DNA of 64,000 nucleotides from Clostridium zeae. Its GTDB lineage: Bacteria > Bacillota > Clostridia > Clostridiales > Clostridiaceae. This document shows positions 1 through 8,214 of the stretch, piece after piece. The notes under the pieces were generated by a model, which was given only the letters and a program-made list of their open reading frames with translations, was not told where the DNA came from and did not search any database. Location: assembly GCF_017312485.1 (NCBI RefSeq), contig NZ_BMBA01000002.1, positions 124,001-188,000 of the forward strand, read 5' to 3'. Both the position numbers and the translations under genes were made by a program. Within the stretch, counting starts at the first letter, position 1. The number at the start of each line of letters is the position of its first letter.

Positions 1-162
1 CATTATGTCTAGTATCCATACATCTGGTTTATCTTTTATTCTATCCATAGCAGATAATCCATCCGAAAAGGTAGTAACTGTATATCCTTCTCTTTTTAAA
101 TATTTTTCCAGTAAAAGATTTAAACTTTTTTCATCCTCTACAAGATACAATGTCTTATCCAT
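1..162 (-). CDS. Response regulator, N-terminal part (gene runs off the window)
   Basis: Only the first 54 codons are present. They encode the start of a receiver domain: MDKTLYLVEDEKSLNLLLEKY carries the acidic pocket (E9, D10), and the phospho-acceptor aspartate is in WILDIM just before the window edge. The start is the ATG at 162, preceded by a good ribosome binding site (TGAGGTGA). It is presumably half of a two-component system whose remainder lies left of the window. The DNA-binding type cannot be seen, although the direct repeat upstream (251-269) resembles OmpR/PhoB-type sites. The family assignment is firm; the subfamily is inferred. Confidence 0.85.
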   Translation of the reverse strand, partial: MDKTLYLVEDEKSLNLLLEKYLKREGYTVTTFSDGLSAMDRIKDKPDVWILDIM

Positions 163-250
163 TAATCTCACCTCAAATTATTTATCTTTCCTTGTTTAGT
201 TATCTTATGTACTTATTTTATCATACAACATTAAAAACATTTTAGATAAA

Positions 251-269
251 TTATGTGAACTTTATGTGA
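251..269 (-). promoter_or_regulatory. Direct repeat, candidate OmpR/PhoB-type operator
   Basis: The octamer TTATGTGA occurs twice with an exact 11-nt period (251-258 and 262-269), about 90 nt upstream of the response regulator start. Tandem repeats at 11-nt spacing are typical of OmpR/PhoB family binding sites, so this may be an autoregulatory site. The rest of the 163-561 gap is AT-rich; I see no gene in it. Confidence 0.4.
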
Positions 270-561
270 TAGGTAAAAATTATTTTTTAACAATGTTCTT
301 TTAAGTAATATTTCTATAATTCATTATTATAACCCTTAAAGCAATATATTTATGTTTTCACTCACAAAATACCATAGATATCATCTTACTTCCTTATTAT
401 ATAGTAACTTTTTGTATCCTAAAAAGTTATTATACAAGTGGCTCATAATTATAATCCTATTATGACTATATATTATTTATATCCCTATGTTATAATTCCC
501 TTAAATACCCAGAACATGCTAAATCCAATTGCTTATTCGATATAAGAAAGGAGATTACAAA

Positions 562-1038
562 ATGACTAATAGAGAGATATTAATAACCAATAAAAAACAA
601 GTGGAACCCAGACATAAATCTAATCACAAATCCTATGAATACTATAAATATGAGATAGTAAAACCAACTAAACATAGTCAATGCTCTGTATCTATTTATG
701 AAATTCCTCCTCAGAAAGCAGGATACCCATACCACTATCATCTGAAAAATGAAGAAATTTTTTATATAATTAGCGGAAGTGGAATCTTGGAAACTCCTGA
801 TGGAAATAAAACAGTATCAGCAGGTGATGTTATAGTTTGCCCTCCATCAGAAAAAGGTGCGCATAAAATAATTAATTCTTCAGAAATTGAAAAACTTGTA
901 TACCTTGATTGTGATACTGTAAATTATCCTGATATCGCATATTATCCTCATTCGAATAAGGTGGGCATAGTGCTTGCCGGAGAAACAAATTCGTTTTTTA
1001 ATAAGATAGATGAAGTAGATTATTATCAAGGCGAATAA
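562..1038 (+). CDS. Cupin-domain protein
   Basis: A 158-residue single-domain cupin. Motif 1 reads HYHLKNEE (H-x-H-x4-E) with a glycine after it, and motif 2 reads GDVIVCPPSEKGAHKIIN, so the metal-binding His/His/Glu/His set appears complete. I chose the ATG at 562 because it has AAGGAG at 548-553; an in-frame ATG 11 codons upstream has no ribosome binding site. It is a monocistronic gene followed by a clear terminator. Cupins of this size may be isomerases, dioxygenases or sugar/ligand-binding proteins, and nothing nearby indicates a substrate, so the function stays open. Confidence 0.8.
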   Translation: MTNREILITNKKQVEPRHKSNHKSYEYYKYEIVKPTKHSQCSVSIYEIPPQKAGYPYHYHLKNEEIFYIISGSGILETPDGNKTVSAGDVIVCPPSEKGAHKIINSSEIEKLVYLDCDTVNYPDIAYYPHSNKVGIVLAGETNSFFNKIDEVDYYQGE

Positions 1039-1051
1039 ACTAGCTTAATAT

Positions 1052-1093
1052 AAAAAAGGAAGCAATACATCAAAATACCTTGCTTCCTTTTTT
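1052..1093 (+). terminator. Rho-independent terminator after the cupin gene
   Basis: Perfect 14-bp inverted repeat: AAAAAAGGAAGCAA at 1052-1065 pairs with TTGCTTCCTTTTTT at 1080-1093. The A and T tracts at the two ends allow it to work in both directions. Confidence 0.85.
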
Positions 1094-1221
1094 ATGTTTA
1101 TATGATTTTATTTTATAAATCTTTTCAAATTATACTGGTACTTATTTCTAACTTTAATATTAAGGTTTTCTATTGCAACTAAATTTGAATTAGTTATATG
1201 TTTATAATAAATTCTATAATA

Positions 1222-1959
1222 TTATTTCATAAAAAATCCATGCTTCTCTAAAAAAGCTTTCATATGAGGTCTTGGAATGTGGCTCATCATTCTTGCCATC
1301 ATACCAGTCCAGGTATCAGCTCTAATCCCTTTGGTTCTATCTAGATAATAATTCTTTATTCTCTCATCATATTCTTTTAGTTTTTCTATATCTTCTTCAG
1401 TTGTGTAGCTATCCTTCTTAAACACAATTTCCATAGGAAGTCTTTCTTTTATATCATTGTCTTCATCTGGATATCCAAGACACATTCCAAAGAGTGGATA
1501 AACATTTGTAGGTATGTTTAATAGCTCTGATATTTCATCTGGGTTATTTCTTATCCCCCCTATATATACACCACCGAGTTCAAGGGATTCAGCAGCAACC
1601 ATGGCATTTTGCGCTGCTAATGCAGTGTCAACGGTAGCTATTATAAAGCTTTCAGTATATCCTTCTTTTATTTCAGCTCCATTCATTTCACAAGCAATTT
1701 TGTGACGATTTAAGTCTGCACAAAAAACAAGAAACAACGGACACTCCTCGATATACGTTTGATCTCCAGCAAGCTTTGCAATCTTCACTCTTTTCTCTTT
1801 ATCTTCTACACTAATAATGGTATAGGCTTGAATGAAACTTGAAGTAGACGCACTTTGAGCAGCCTGGATTATACTTACTATTTTCTCTTGCTCTATATCC
1901 TTTTCCTTATACTTTCTCACAGATTTATGAGATTTTAATAAATTTATAACTTCATTCAT
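1222..1959 (-). CDS. NfsA/NfrA-type FMN-dependent nitroreductase
   Basis: A 245-residue nitroreductase-family flavoprotein. The N-terminal KSHKSVRKYKEKDI stretch is the phosphate-binding arginine/serine motif of the family. GGVYIGGIRN and YPLFGMCLGYPDE are typical of the central FMN-binding region. The C-terminal arginine-rich end (RPHMKAFLEKHGF) is characteristic of the NADPH-dependent NfsA/NfrA branch. The expected activity is two-electron reduction of flavins, quinones or nitro compounds in the cytosol. The ATG at 1959 has AGAAGGAGAT upstream. It is a single gene. The natural substrate cannot be read from the sequence. Confidence 0.85.
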   Translation of the reverse strand: MNEVINLLKSHKSVRKYKEKDIEQEKIVSIIQAAQSASTSSFIQAYTIISVEDKEKRVKIAKLAGDQTYIEECPLFLVFCADLNRHKIACEMNGAEIKEGYTESFIIATVDTALAAQNAMVAAESLELGGVYIGGIRNNPDEISELLNIPTNVYPLFGMCLGYPDEDNDIKERLPMEIVFKKDSYTTEEDIEKLKEYDERIKNYYLDRTKGIRADTWTGMMARMMSHIPRPHMKAFLEKHGFFMK

Positions 1960-2172
1960 AATTCTATCTCCTTCTATTAAATAGTTTCTTGTTTTTATAT
2001 ATTTAATGTTAACTTTCTTATTTATATAAAAAGATATTCATATAATAAACATACAGCAATACTGTATTTGCATGTAGTCATTTAATATTTTGTAAGAATT
2101 TTGAATCTAATTTCAACACAGTGTTTAAATGAATCCTAGATTTATCAACAAGCAGATCTTAGCTAGTTATAA

Positions 2173-2224
2173 GAAAAAAGCTACTTACAGGGTTTCATAA
2201 TCGAAACCCCATAAAAGTAGCTTT
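2173..2224 (-). terminator. Terminator of the isc-mnmA operon
   Basis: AAAGCTACT (2177-2185) pairs with AGTAGCTTT (2216-2224), with an inner GGGTTTC/GAAACCC stem. On the minus strand the hairpin is followed by a T-rich run, directly after the mnmA stop codon. Confidence 0.85.
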
Positions 2225-3299
2225 AAATTATCTTCTCTATTATTCCGCCGCCAACAACTAAGTCTTCGTCATAGAAAACTACTGACTGCCCTTTAGTTAT
2301 TGCTCTTTGCTTTTCTTTGAAGGATACAACAACTCTACCATCTTCTAGTGGTCTAATAGTTGCATCTGAAGCTTTTGCAGAATATCTTATCTTTGCTTTT
2401 ACCTTTATCTCTTTATCAAGCTTGTCAAGAGTTATAAAGTTTAAGTCTTTTGCTATAAGATCAGTTTTGAAGATATCTTCTTCTGGTCCTATTACAACTT
2501 CATTTCTTAAAGGATTTATATCAGTAACAAATACTGGTCTTCCAAGGGCTAAACCTAAGCCTTTTCTTTGACCAATAGTGTAGTATACAATACCTTTATG
2601 TTTACCTAATATATTACCATTTTTGTCTACGAAGTTTCCTTGCTTAACCTGTCCTGGCTTCGCAAGTTTTATGTAGCTTCCATGGTCATTATCAGGTATA
2701 AAACATATTTCTTCACTGTCTTTCTTATTATGAACAGCAAGACCTATTTCCTTAGCTATTTCTCTTATTCTATCCTTAGTGTATTCACCGCAAGGCATCA
2801 AAGTATGAGAAAGCTGTTCTTGAGTTAGGTTATACAATGCATAAGTCTGATCTTTTCTATCATCTTCCGATCTTCTTAGCACATATCTTCCATTTTCATT
2901 TGTTACAGTTGCATAATGGCCAGTAGCAACATATTCTGCGCCTATAGCTCTAGCTTTCATTAGAAGTTCATCAAACTTTAGGTACTTGTTGCAAGCTATA
3001 CAAGGGTTAGGAGTTTTTCCTTCTATGTATTCATCTACAAAATAATCAATTACCTTTTCTTTGAAAGAATCTCTGAAATTCAACACATAAAAAGGTATTC
3101 CTATTCTGTCTGCTACTCTTCTAGCATCATCAACAGCAGAAAGGGAACAGCATCCGCCTTCTCTTTCTTCAAACTCCTTATCCTCTTGCCATATCTGCAT
3201 AGTTACACCTATAACATCATAGCCTTGTTCTTTTAAAAGATAAGCAGCAACGGAGCTATCAACTCCGCCACTCATACCTACTACTACTTTTTTCTTCAT
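2223..3299 (-). CDS. mnmA: tRNA-specific 2-thiouridylase MnmA
   Basis: A 358-residue enzyme that adds sulfur to U34 of tRNA-Lys, -Glu and -Gln. The N-terminal PP-loop is [15 protein letters not shown]. The catalytic cysteines are in [12 protein letters not shown] (about residue 100) and SEEICFIPD (about residue 200); TGHYATV and the C-terminal beta-barrel with [10 protein letters not shown] are also present. It is the last gene of the iscR-iscS-iscU-mnmA operon, 7 nt after iscU. The order matches the known pathway, in which cysteine desulfurase supplies persulfide sulfur to MnmA. Length is typical of the family. Confidence 0.97.
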   Translation of the reverse strand: MKKKVVVGMSGGVDSSVAAYLLKEQGYDVIGVTMQIWQEDKEFEEREGGCCSLSAVDDARRVADRIGIPFYVLNFRDSFKEKVIDYFVDEYIEGKTPNPCIACNKYLKFDELLMKARAIGAEYVATGHYATVTNENGRYVLRRSEDDRKDQTYALYNLTQEQLSHTLMPCGEYTKDRIREIAKEIGLAVHNKKDSEEICFIPDNDHGSYIKLAKPGQVKQGNFVDKNGNILGKHKGIVYYTIGQRKGLGLALGRPVFVTDINPLRNEVVIGPEEDIFKTDLIAKDLNFITLDKLDKEIKVKAKIRYSAKASDATIRPLEDGRVVVSFKEKQRAITKGQSVVFYDEDLVVGGGIIEKII

Positions 3300-3306
3300 A
3301 TATTAA

Positions 3307-3735
3307 TTATTCTCCATGAACTTGGTCGTGGATGTCATCATGTTCTTCATAATCCCATGCTTCTAATCCTTGACTTATTCTGTAGTCATTAATTGCCTTA
3401 TGTATAGCTTCTTCAGCTAATACTGAACAGTGCATCTTTACTGGTGGAAGTCCATCAAGAGCTTCTGCAACTGCTTTATTTGTTAACGTCCAAGCTTCTT
3501 CAAGAGTTTTTCCCATGATTAATTCTGTAGCCATACTTGATGATGCTATAGCAGAACCACATCCATAAGTTTTGAACTTAACATCGTTTATTACATTATC
3601 TTCTACCTTTAAATATATCTTCATTATGTCTCCGCACTTAGCGTTTCCAACTTCTCCTACGCCATTTGCATCAACTATTTCTCCTACATTTCTTGGATTT
3701 CTAAAATGATCCATTACCTTTTCACTGTACATCAT
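3307..3735 (-). CDS. iscU: Fe-S cluster scaffold protein IscU/NifU-like
   Basis: A 142-residue scaffold on which Fe-S clusters are assembled before transfer to apo-proteins. The three cluster cysteines are in GNAKCGDIM, YGCGSAIASSS and KMHCSVLAEEA; the aspartate after the first cysteine, which labilises the cluster, is present. I place the start at 3735 (MMYSEKVMDHFRNPRN), a few nt after the iscS stop and with GAAGGGAGC upstream. A longer frame to 3771 would overlap iscS and lacks the family N-terminus. The adjacent desulfurase is its expected partner. Confidence 0.95.
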   Translation of the reverse strand: MMYSEKVMDHFRNPRNVGEIVDANGVGEVGNAKCGDIMKIYLKVEDNVINDVKFKTYGCGSAIASSSMATELIMGKTLEEAWTLTNKAVAEALDGLPPVKMHCSVLAEEAIHKAINDYRISQGLEAWDYEEHDDIHDQVHGE

Positions 3736-3737
3736 AA

Positions 3738-4922
3738 TTATTTTGCTCCCTTCTTTAGATGGTCTTCCCACAATGGTGACATATCTCTTAATCTTTGTAT
3801 TATTGGTGGTACTGCATTTATTACATAATCTACATCTTCTTCAGTAGTTCCGTCCCCTAATGTCAATCTTAGAGAACCATGAGCAATTTCATGCTTACAT
3901 CCTATAGCTAAAAGTACATGTGAAGGATCAAGTGATCCTGAAGTACAAGCACTTCCTGAAGATGCACAAACGCCTTCAAAATCTAACATTAACAGTATTG
4001 ATTCACCTTCTATGAATTCAAATATAATATTAGAATTACCAGCTAATCTGTTCTTTCCTCTTGGTCCGTTAAGTCTTGAATATGGAACCTTCAATAGGCC
4101 GTCTATTAACTTATCTCTTAACTTTTCAAGTCTTTCAGCATGTTCATCAATACTTGAAGTTGCAAGCTCAATTGCTTTTCCAAGACCAACTATTGCAGGT
4201 ACATTTTCTGTTCCCGCTCTTCTTGCTCTTTCTTGACCACCACCGTGAACAAGATTATCTATTCTAACACCTTTTCTTATATAAAGAGCACCTATTCCCT
4301 TAGGACCATATATCTTATGACCAGCTAGGGATAATAAATCTATATTTAATTCTTTAACATTTATATGAACATTACCAACAGCCTGAACAGCATCAGTATG
4401 GAATAATACTTTTCTTTCCTTACAAATCTGTCCAATCTCTTTTATTGGTTGAATTGTACCTATCTCATTGTTTGCAAACATGATAGAAACTAATATAGTT
4501 TTATCAGTTATTGCATTCTTTAAATCTTCTAAGTTTATGAAACCTTCACTATCTACATCTAGATATGTAACTTCAAAACCATGTTTTTCAAGATATTCAC
4601 ACGCATGAAGTACTGCATGATGTTCTATCTTTGTAGTTATTATGTGGTTTCCTTTTTTCTTATGGGCAAAAGCGATACCTTTTAGTGCCCAGTTATCTGC
4701 TTCTGAGCCACCACCAGTAAAGTAAACTTCACTTGATTCACAACCTAGGGCTTTAGCTACTCTATCTCTACCTAAATCTATAGCCATCTTAGTATCTCTT
4801 GATATACTATAGAATGATGAAGGATTACCAAACTTTTCAGTAAAATAAGGCAACATCTCTTCTAAAACTTCTGGTTTAACATAAGTAGTAGCTGCATAGT
4901 CCATATACACAACTTTATTCAT
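3738..4922 (-). CDS. iscS: Cysteine desulfurase (NifS/IscS type)
   Basis: A 394-residue PLP enzyme that takes sulfur from L-cysteine as an enzyme-bound persulfide. PLP sites visible: TKIEHHAV (His stacking on PLP), HTDAVQAVG (Asp and Gln) and [12 protein letters not shown] (Schiff-base lysine). The catalytic cysteine is in the mobile loop SSGSACTSG, which has the C-T-S-G form of this group. It lies between iscR and iscU and supplies both IscU and MnmA. There is 19 nt between the iscR stop and this start. Confidence 0.96.
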   Translation of the reverse strand: MNKVVYMDYAATTYVKPEVLEEMLPYFTEKFGNPSSFYSISRDTKMAIDLGRDRVAKALGCESSEVYFTGGGSEADNWALKGIAFAHKKKGNHIITTKIEHHAVLHACEYLEKHGFEVTYLDVDSEGFINLEDLKNAITDKTILVSIMFANNEIGTIQPIKEIGQICKERKVLFHTDAVQAVGNVHINVKELNIDLLSLAGHKIYGPKGIGALYIRKGVRIDNLVHGGGQERARRAGTENVPAIVGLGKAIELATSSIDEHAERLEKLRDKLIDGLLKVPYSRLNGPRGKNRLAGNSNIIFEFIEGESILLMLDFEGVCASSGSACTSGSLDPSHVLLAIGCKHEIAHGSLRLTLGDGTTEEDVDYVINAVPPIIQRLRDMSPLWEDHLKKGAK

Positions 4923-4941
4923 TAACCTTCACTCCTATCAG

Positions 4942-5388
4942 CTATTTTTCAGCTATTTTGATGCTGTTTTGTCTGGCTTTTATACCATTGTAATCATTAA
5001 CTATATCCTGTAAAGTCACTGATTCCATTACGTCATCAATACTATTTTTTATTTTTTTCCATAACAGCGTTGTAGCACAACAATCAACATTGTCACAAGC
5101 TGTTCCATCTACGCATTCCGCGATTTCTATAGGTCCTTCCAATACATCCATTATATTTGCAACAGTTATATCTTTAGGTTCTTTGTTTAAAACGTAGCCA
5201 CCTTGAGCTCCTCTAATACTCTTGATAAGCTTCGCCTTTCGCAAAGGACTAAAAAGCTGTTCTAAATAATATTCTGAAATGCTTTGTCTTTCGGAAATGG
5301 TCTTAATGGATACGGGTGCTTCGCCATAATTAATGGCTAAGTCAACCATAGCCTTTACTCCATAACGTCCTTTGGTTGACAACTTCAT
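4942..5388 (-). CDS. iscR: Rrf2-family regulator, IscR-like
   Basis: A 148-residue Rrf2 winged-helix regulator. The canonical start MKLSTKGRYGVKAMVDLA begins at 5388, with AGGGGTGAT upstream; the longer in-frame extension to 5445 overlaps the promoter and is rejected. The C-terminal third carries a cysteine cluster (ECVDGTACDNVDCC) at the place where IscR holds its Fe-S cluster. As first gene of the operon it probably represses it when clusters are plentiful. CymR, a close relative controlling cysteine metabolism, usually lacks such cysteines, so IscR is the better name. Confidence 0.9.
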   Translation of the reverse strand: MKLSTKGRYGVKAMVDLAINYGEAPVSIKTISERQSISEYYLEQLFSPLRKAKLIKSIRGAQGGYVLNKEPKDITVANIMDVLEGPIEIAECVDGTACDNVDCCATTLLWKKIKNSIDDVMESVTLQDIVNDYNGIKARQNSIKIAEK

Positions 5389-5435
5389 ACTATCACCCCT
5401 TAATGTTGAGTAAAACACTAAACTTTCCATTTCAT

Positions 5436-5464
5436 ATAATAGCAAATCCGACTTAAACTGTCAA
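5436..5464 (-). promoter_or_regulatory. Sigma-A promoter of the isc operon
   Basis: On the minus strand, -35 TTGACA (5459-5464), a 17-nt spacer and -10 TATTAT (5436-5441). This is near-consensus and about 45 nt upstream of the iscR start. Confidence 0.8.
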
Positions 5465-5555
5465 CAATTAAAAAAGAACAATTTTCCTTTGATTTTAGCA
5501 ATAACCACTTACTAATCAATACTAAGTATACTTTTTTAACATTTTTGCTGCAATT

Positions 5556-5586
5556 TTAAAAAGGATTGATAATTTTATCAATCCTT
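5556..5586 (-). terminator. Terminator at the left end of the island
   Basis: AAGGATTGATAA (5561-5572) pairs with TTATCAATCCTT (5575-5586). On the minus strand it is followed by a T run, so it would stop leftward transcription from the island before the isc promoter. Confidence 0.7.
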
Positions 5587-5704
5587 CCTTAAAATATTAT
5601 TAATTCATTAATTTTTCTTTCTTATATAACAACTCTTTTATTATAAGTTTATATGTTTTTATATATACAGATACATGTTTTATTTTTTCATAATAACTTT
5701 ACCA

Positions 5705-6676
5705 AGCTATTCCTCTACCTTCTTCCAATAATCAAAAATAACCTTCTCATTCTTATTCTTTCCTGGTACATAATAATTTCTGCTTTTTAAGTTATCTGGA
5801 AGATACTGCTGCTTAATATAATTATTTTCATAATTATGAGGATACTTGTATTCTATTCCTCTACCTAAAGCCTTTGCAACACTATAATGGGCATCCTTTA
5901 GATGAACTGGTATATCACCAATATTCACCTGTTCTATATCTTGAAGTGCAGCGTCTATAGCACATACTACTGAGTTTGATTTTGGTGCTGTAGCTAGAAC
6001 TAAGGTTGCTTGTGCTAGTGGAATCCGTGCTTCTGGAAAACCTAGCATATTAGCTGAATCAACACATGACTTAACTATCATAGCTGCATTTGGATATGCT
6101 AGACCAATATCTTCAGATGCAATCACCATAAGTCTTCTACAGATTGATTGAATATCTCCAGCTTTAACGAGCCTTGCTAAATAATGAACTGCAGCATCTG
6201 CGTCGCTACCTCTAATGGATTTTTGGAAGGCACTTAAGATATCATAGTGACTATCACCTGACATATCGTAATTAAACACCTTGCTTTGAGTACAATCTCT
6301 AGCAACTTCTTCATCTATTAATATAACACCTTCACTATTAGGATTGGTTGAATTTATAGCCACCTCTAAGCCATTTATAGCTTTTCTTACATCTCCATTT
6401 GAAGACGCTGCAAAGTAATTCAATGCTTTCTCATCAACTTCTATGGTAGTATTCTTATGATCTTCCTTTAATATATCTACAGCTCTAACTAATGCTTTTA
6501 TAACATCGCTATCCTGCATTGTTTTAAACTCAAATACAGTAGATCTACTTATTATCGCTTTGAATATATAGTGATATGGATTCTCTGTAGTACTTGAAAT
6601 TAGAGTTATCCTACCATCTTCTATAAATTCAAGTAAAGATTGCTGCTGCTTCTTATTGAAATTTTGAATCTCATCT
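5705..6676 (-). pseudogene. rarA: rarA 3' fragment (duplicated copy)
   Basis: A 972-nt block aligning without gaps to 28208-29179 of the intact rarA (constant offset 22,503). It covers the codons from the Walker B aspartate (DEIQNF) to the stop codon. The Walker A half is absent, and an in-frame TAA lies immediately upstream of the homology, so it cannot make RarA. The open frame from the internal ATG at 6519 (270 residues) differs from the intact protein at six residues, so the copy is not brand new but has kept its frame. It marks the left edge of the toxin island. Confidence 0.93.
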
Positions 6677-6750
6677 TATGTGTAAAGCTTTTTGTGTTGA
6701 AAATTATTTGTATAAAATAGATTGATATTTTTGTAATAATCGCTTACATA

Positions 6751-6784
6751 AAAAAGAACTAGCTTACTTATTTTTCAGCTAGTT
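6751..6784 (-). terminator. Terminator after the SUKH-type gene
   Basis: AACTAGCT (6757-6764) pairs with AGCTAGTT (6777-6784). The minus strand continues CTTTTTT. It lies about 155 nt past the stop of the gene at 6939; the stretch between holds no gene. Confidence 0.75.
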
Positions 6785-6938
6785 TATTTAGTACTTCTTT
6801 TACTTCATTATTACAATTATGCAATAGATCAATATATAATCTTTATGAACGTTCAGTATAAATACTTTTTACAACAATTTCATTAAAACATTAATATAAT
6901 TATTATTTAACACAAACTTAGTATAAATTTGACGTTAC

Positions 6939-7589
6939 TTACAGATACTCTTTCTCGATATTTCCATATTCATCATATGCTAACTTACACATAAATTCAC
7001 TGAATGTCTTAGCTATTTGTGGAAGACATCTCTTTAGGTTATTATATGTTAATTCAATTGGCTCATCATCTTCATATTCATCTATTATATCTTCAGGAGC
7101 ATCAACTATTTCAATGCATTCCAATTCATCATTATAAGCACAAAAATTATTTGATGCTATTAATACTGAAGGTTCATCATTACTTATATCATTAAAATCT
7201 AAACATATTATATTTCCTCCTATTGTTGTAGCTATAGCTATAACTCCATACTTTGTAAGATATAGACTTGGCTCTCCACTAGAATTTTCCTCTTTAATTC
7301 CTCTTAAACTTAATAATCGCACTCCGCTTTTTAACATCGGAACATTTTTAGGTTCATTTTCTCTGTAAAAAGTTTTAATACTTTTTGGTATCACTATTGA
7401 TTTTAAATCTTCTAAATCATCTTCATTATAAAATTGAGAATTAGTACTTAATGTCTTATATAAATCAATTAAGTACTCTAGTTCATTATCTTCAGCTCTG
7501 CCAAATAATATATTAATATCCTCTTTTATTAACCCACTTTTAAGAAAAGTATCTTTAAATTTATCAATAATATTTTGATAGTTCTCCAT
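6939..7589 (-). CDS. SMI1/KNR4 (SUKH)-like immunity-type protein
   Basis: A 216-residue acidic cytosolic protein. The family features I can see are IPKSIKTFYRE near residue 68, the central GVIAIATTIGGNIICLDF (the SUKH 'glycine then aspartate' strand pair), DEPSVLIASN, and a C-terminal helix with AKTFSEFMCKL. SUKH proteins are widespread immunity factors next to polymorphic toxins. It lies downstream of the giant Rhs toxin, separated by one gene, and has its own AAGGAGGAC ribosome binding site. It may neutralise a toxin tip lost from this locus or acquired by rivals, because the gene directly after the toxin is the better cognate candidate. It has no signal peptide. Confidence 0.7.
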   Translation of the reverse strand: MENYQNIIDKFKDTFLKSGLIKEDINILFGRAEDNELEYLIDLYKTLSTNSQFYNEDDLEDLKSIVIPKSIKTFYRENEPKNVPMLKSGVRLLSLRGIKEENSSGEPSLYLTKYGVIAIATTIGGNIICLDFNDISNDEPSVLIASNNFCAYNDELECIEIVDAPEDIIDEYEDDEPIELTYNNLKRCLPQIAKTFSEFMCKLAYDEYGNIEKEYL

Positions 7590-7653
7590 TTTTTAGTCCT
7601 CCTTGTATTGAAAAAATCTATTATCCAAAAACAAGCGACATAATAGTTTCAAA

Positions 7654-7697
7654 GTTAAATGGTAGTAATGGCTTTAGCCATTACTACCATATTTAAC
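7654..7697. terminator. Long hairpin between the two immunity-type genes
   Basis: GTTAAA plus TGGTAGTAATGGC pairs with GCCATTACTACCA plus a 2-nt bulge and TTTAAC around a TTTA loop, about 19 bp. The U-tract is weak on both strands. It may be a terminator or an mRNA-stabilising hairpin between the 139-residue gene and the SUKH gene. Confidence 0.55.
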
Positions 7698-7769
7698 ATT
7701 GATATAGTACTGAATAGATTTATATTCAAATTTTAAAACTAAATTATTTAAAATCTGTAGAAAACCTTA

Positions 7770-8189
7770 CTATTTTAATACAATCTCATATAACTGTCCT
7801 TTTAAAGGTTCCAATACACTGTGTGGTATTTTTCCTTCTACATAATGATAAGCAAGTGCATTTACCCAGTTATCATTATAATCTATCAATAAAGCTTCTG
7901 CTATAAGTCCAAAATCATCTGATATATAGCCAGCAAGATCAGAAGATTGAGTAGCTTTATATGTTGATTTATACGATATTTCACGAATAGAGTCCACTAA
8001 TTCTTTTACTTCTGGAGTTTTCAAGTTTTCATTTTTCCTTATTTTATTATAGTTTCTTATCCACTCACTATCAAAAACATCCATTTCTCTACCATCAAGT
8101 ATGAAATCTGCATCATTATTTGTAAAACTATCCTCTGAAAGTAAAACACCAGTCAATAATAATCGCTTTAATTGTTGTAACTTATCCAT
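7770..8189 (-). CDS. Probable cognate immunity protein of the Rhs toxin (family not recognised)
   Basis: A 139-residue cytosolic protein whose start (8189, AAAGGGGAT upstream) is 25 nt after the stop codon of the giant toxin. I chose MDKLQQLKRLL; a longer frame to 8285 overlaps the toxin gene and lacks a ribosome binding site. I do not recognise the family. It is acidic, mainly helical-looking, and has no signal peptide or membrane segment. In Rhs/WapA loci the gene directly after the toxin nearly always encodes the specific immunity protein, and the tight coupling here supports that role. The function is inferred only from position and size. Confidence 0.7.
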   Translation of the reverse strand: MDKLQQLKRLLLTGVLLSEDSFTNNDADFILDGREMDVFDSEWIRNYNKIRKNENLKTPEVKELVDSIREISYKSTYKATQSSDLAGYISDDFGLIAEALLIDYNDNWVNALAYHYVEGKIPHSVLEPLKGQLYEIVLK

Positions 8190-8214
8190 AGTAAAATCCC
8201 CTTTATATAAATAA

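Noticed and set aside
5-199. 64-codon plus-strand frame at the left edge.
   Set aside because: It is the antisense of the response regulator gene and has no ribosome binding site.
5707-6519. 270-residue frame as an independent functional gene.
   Set aside because: It lacks the Walker A half, has an in-frame stop just upstream, and matches the 3' part of the intact rarA.
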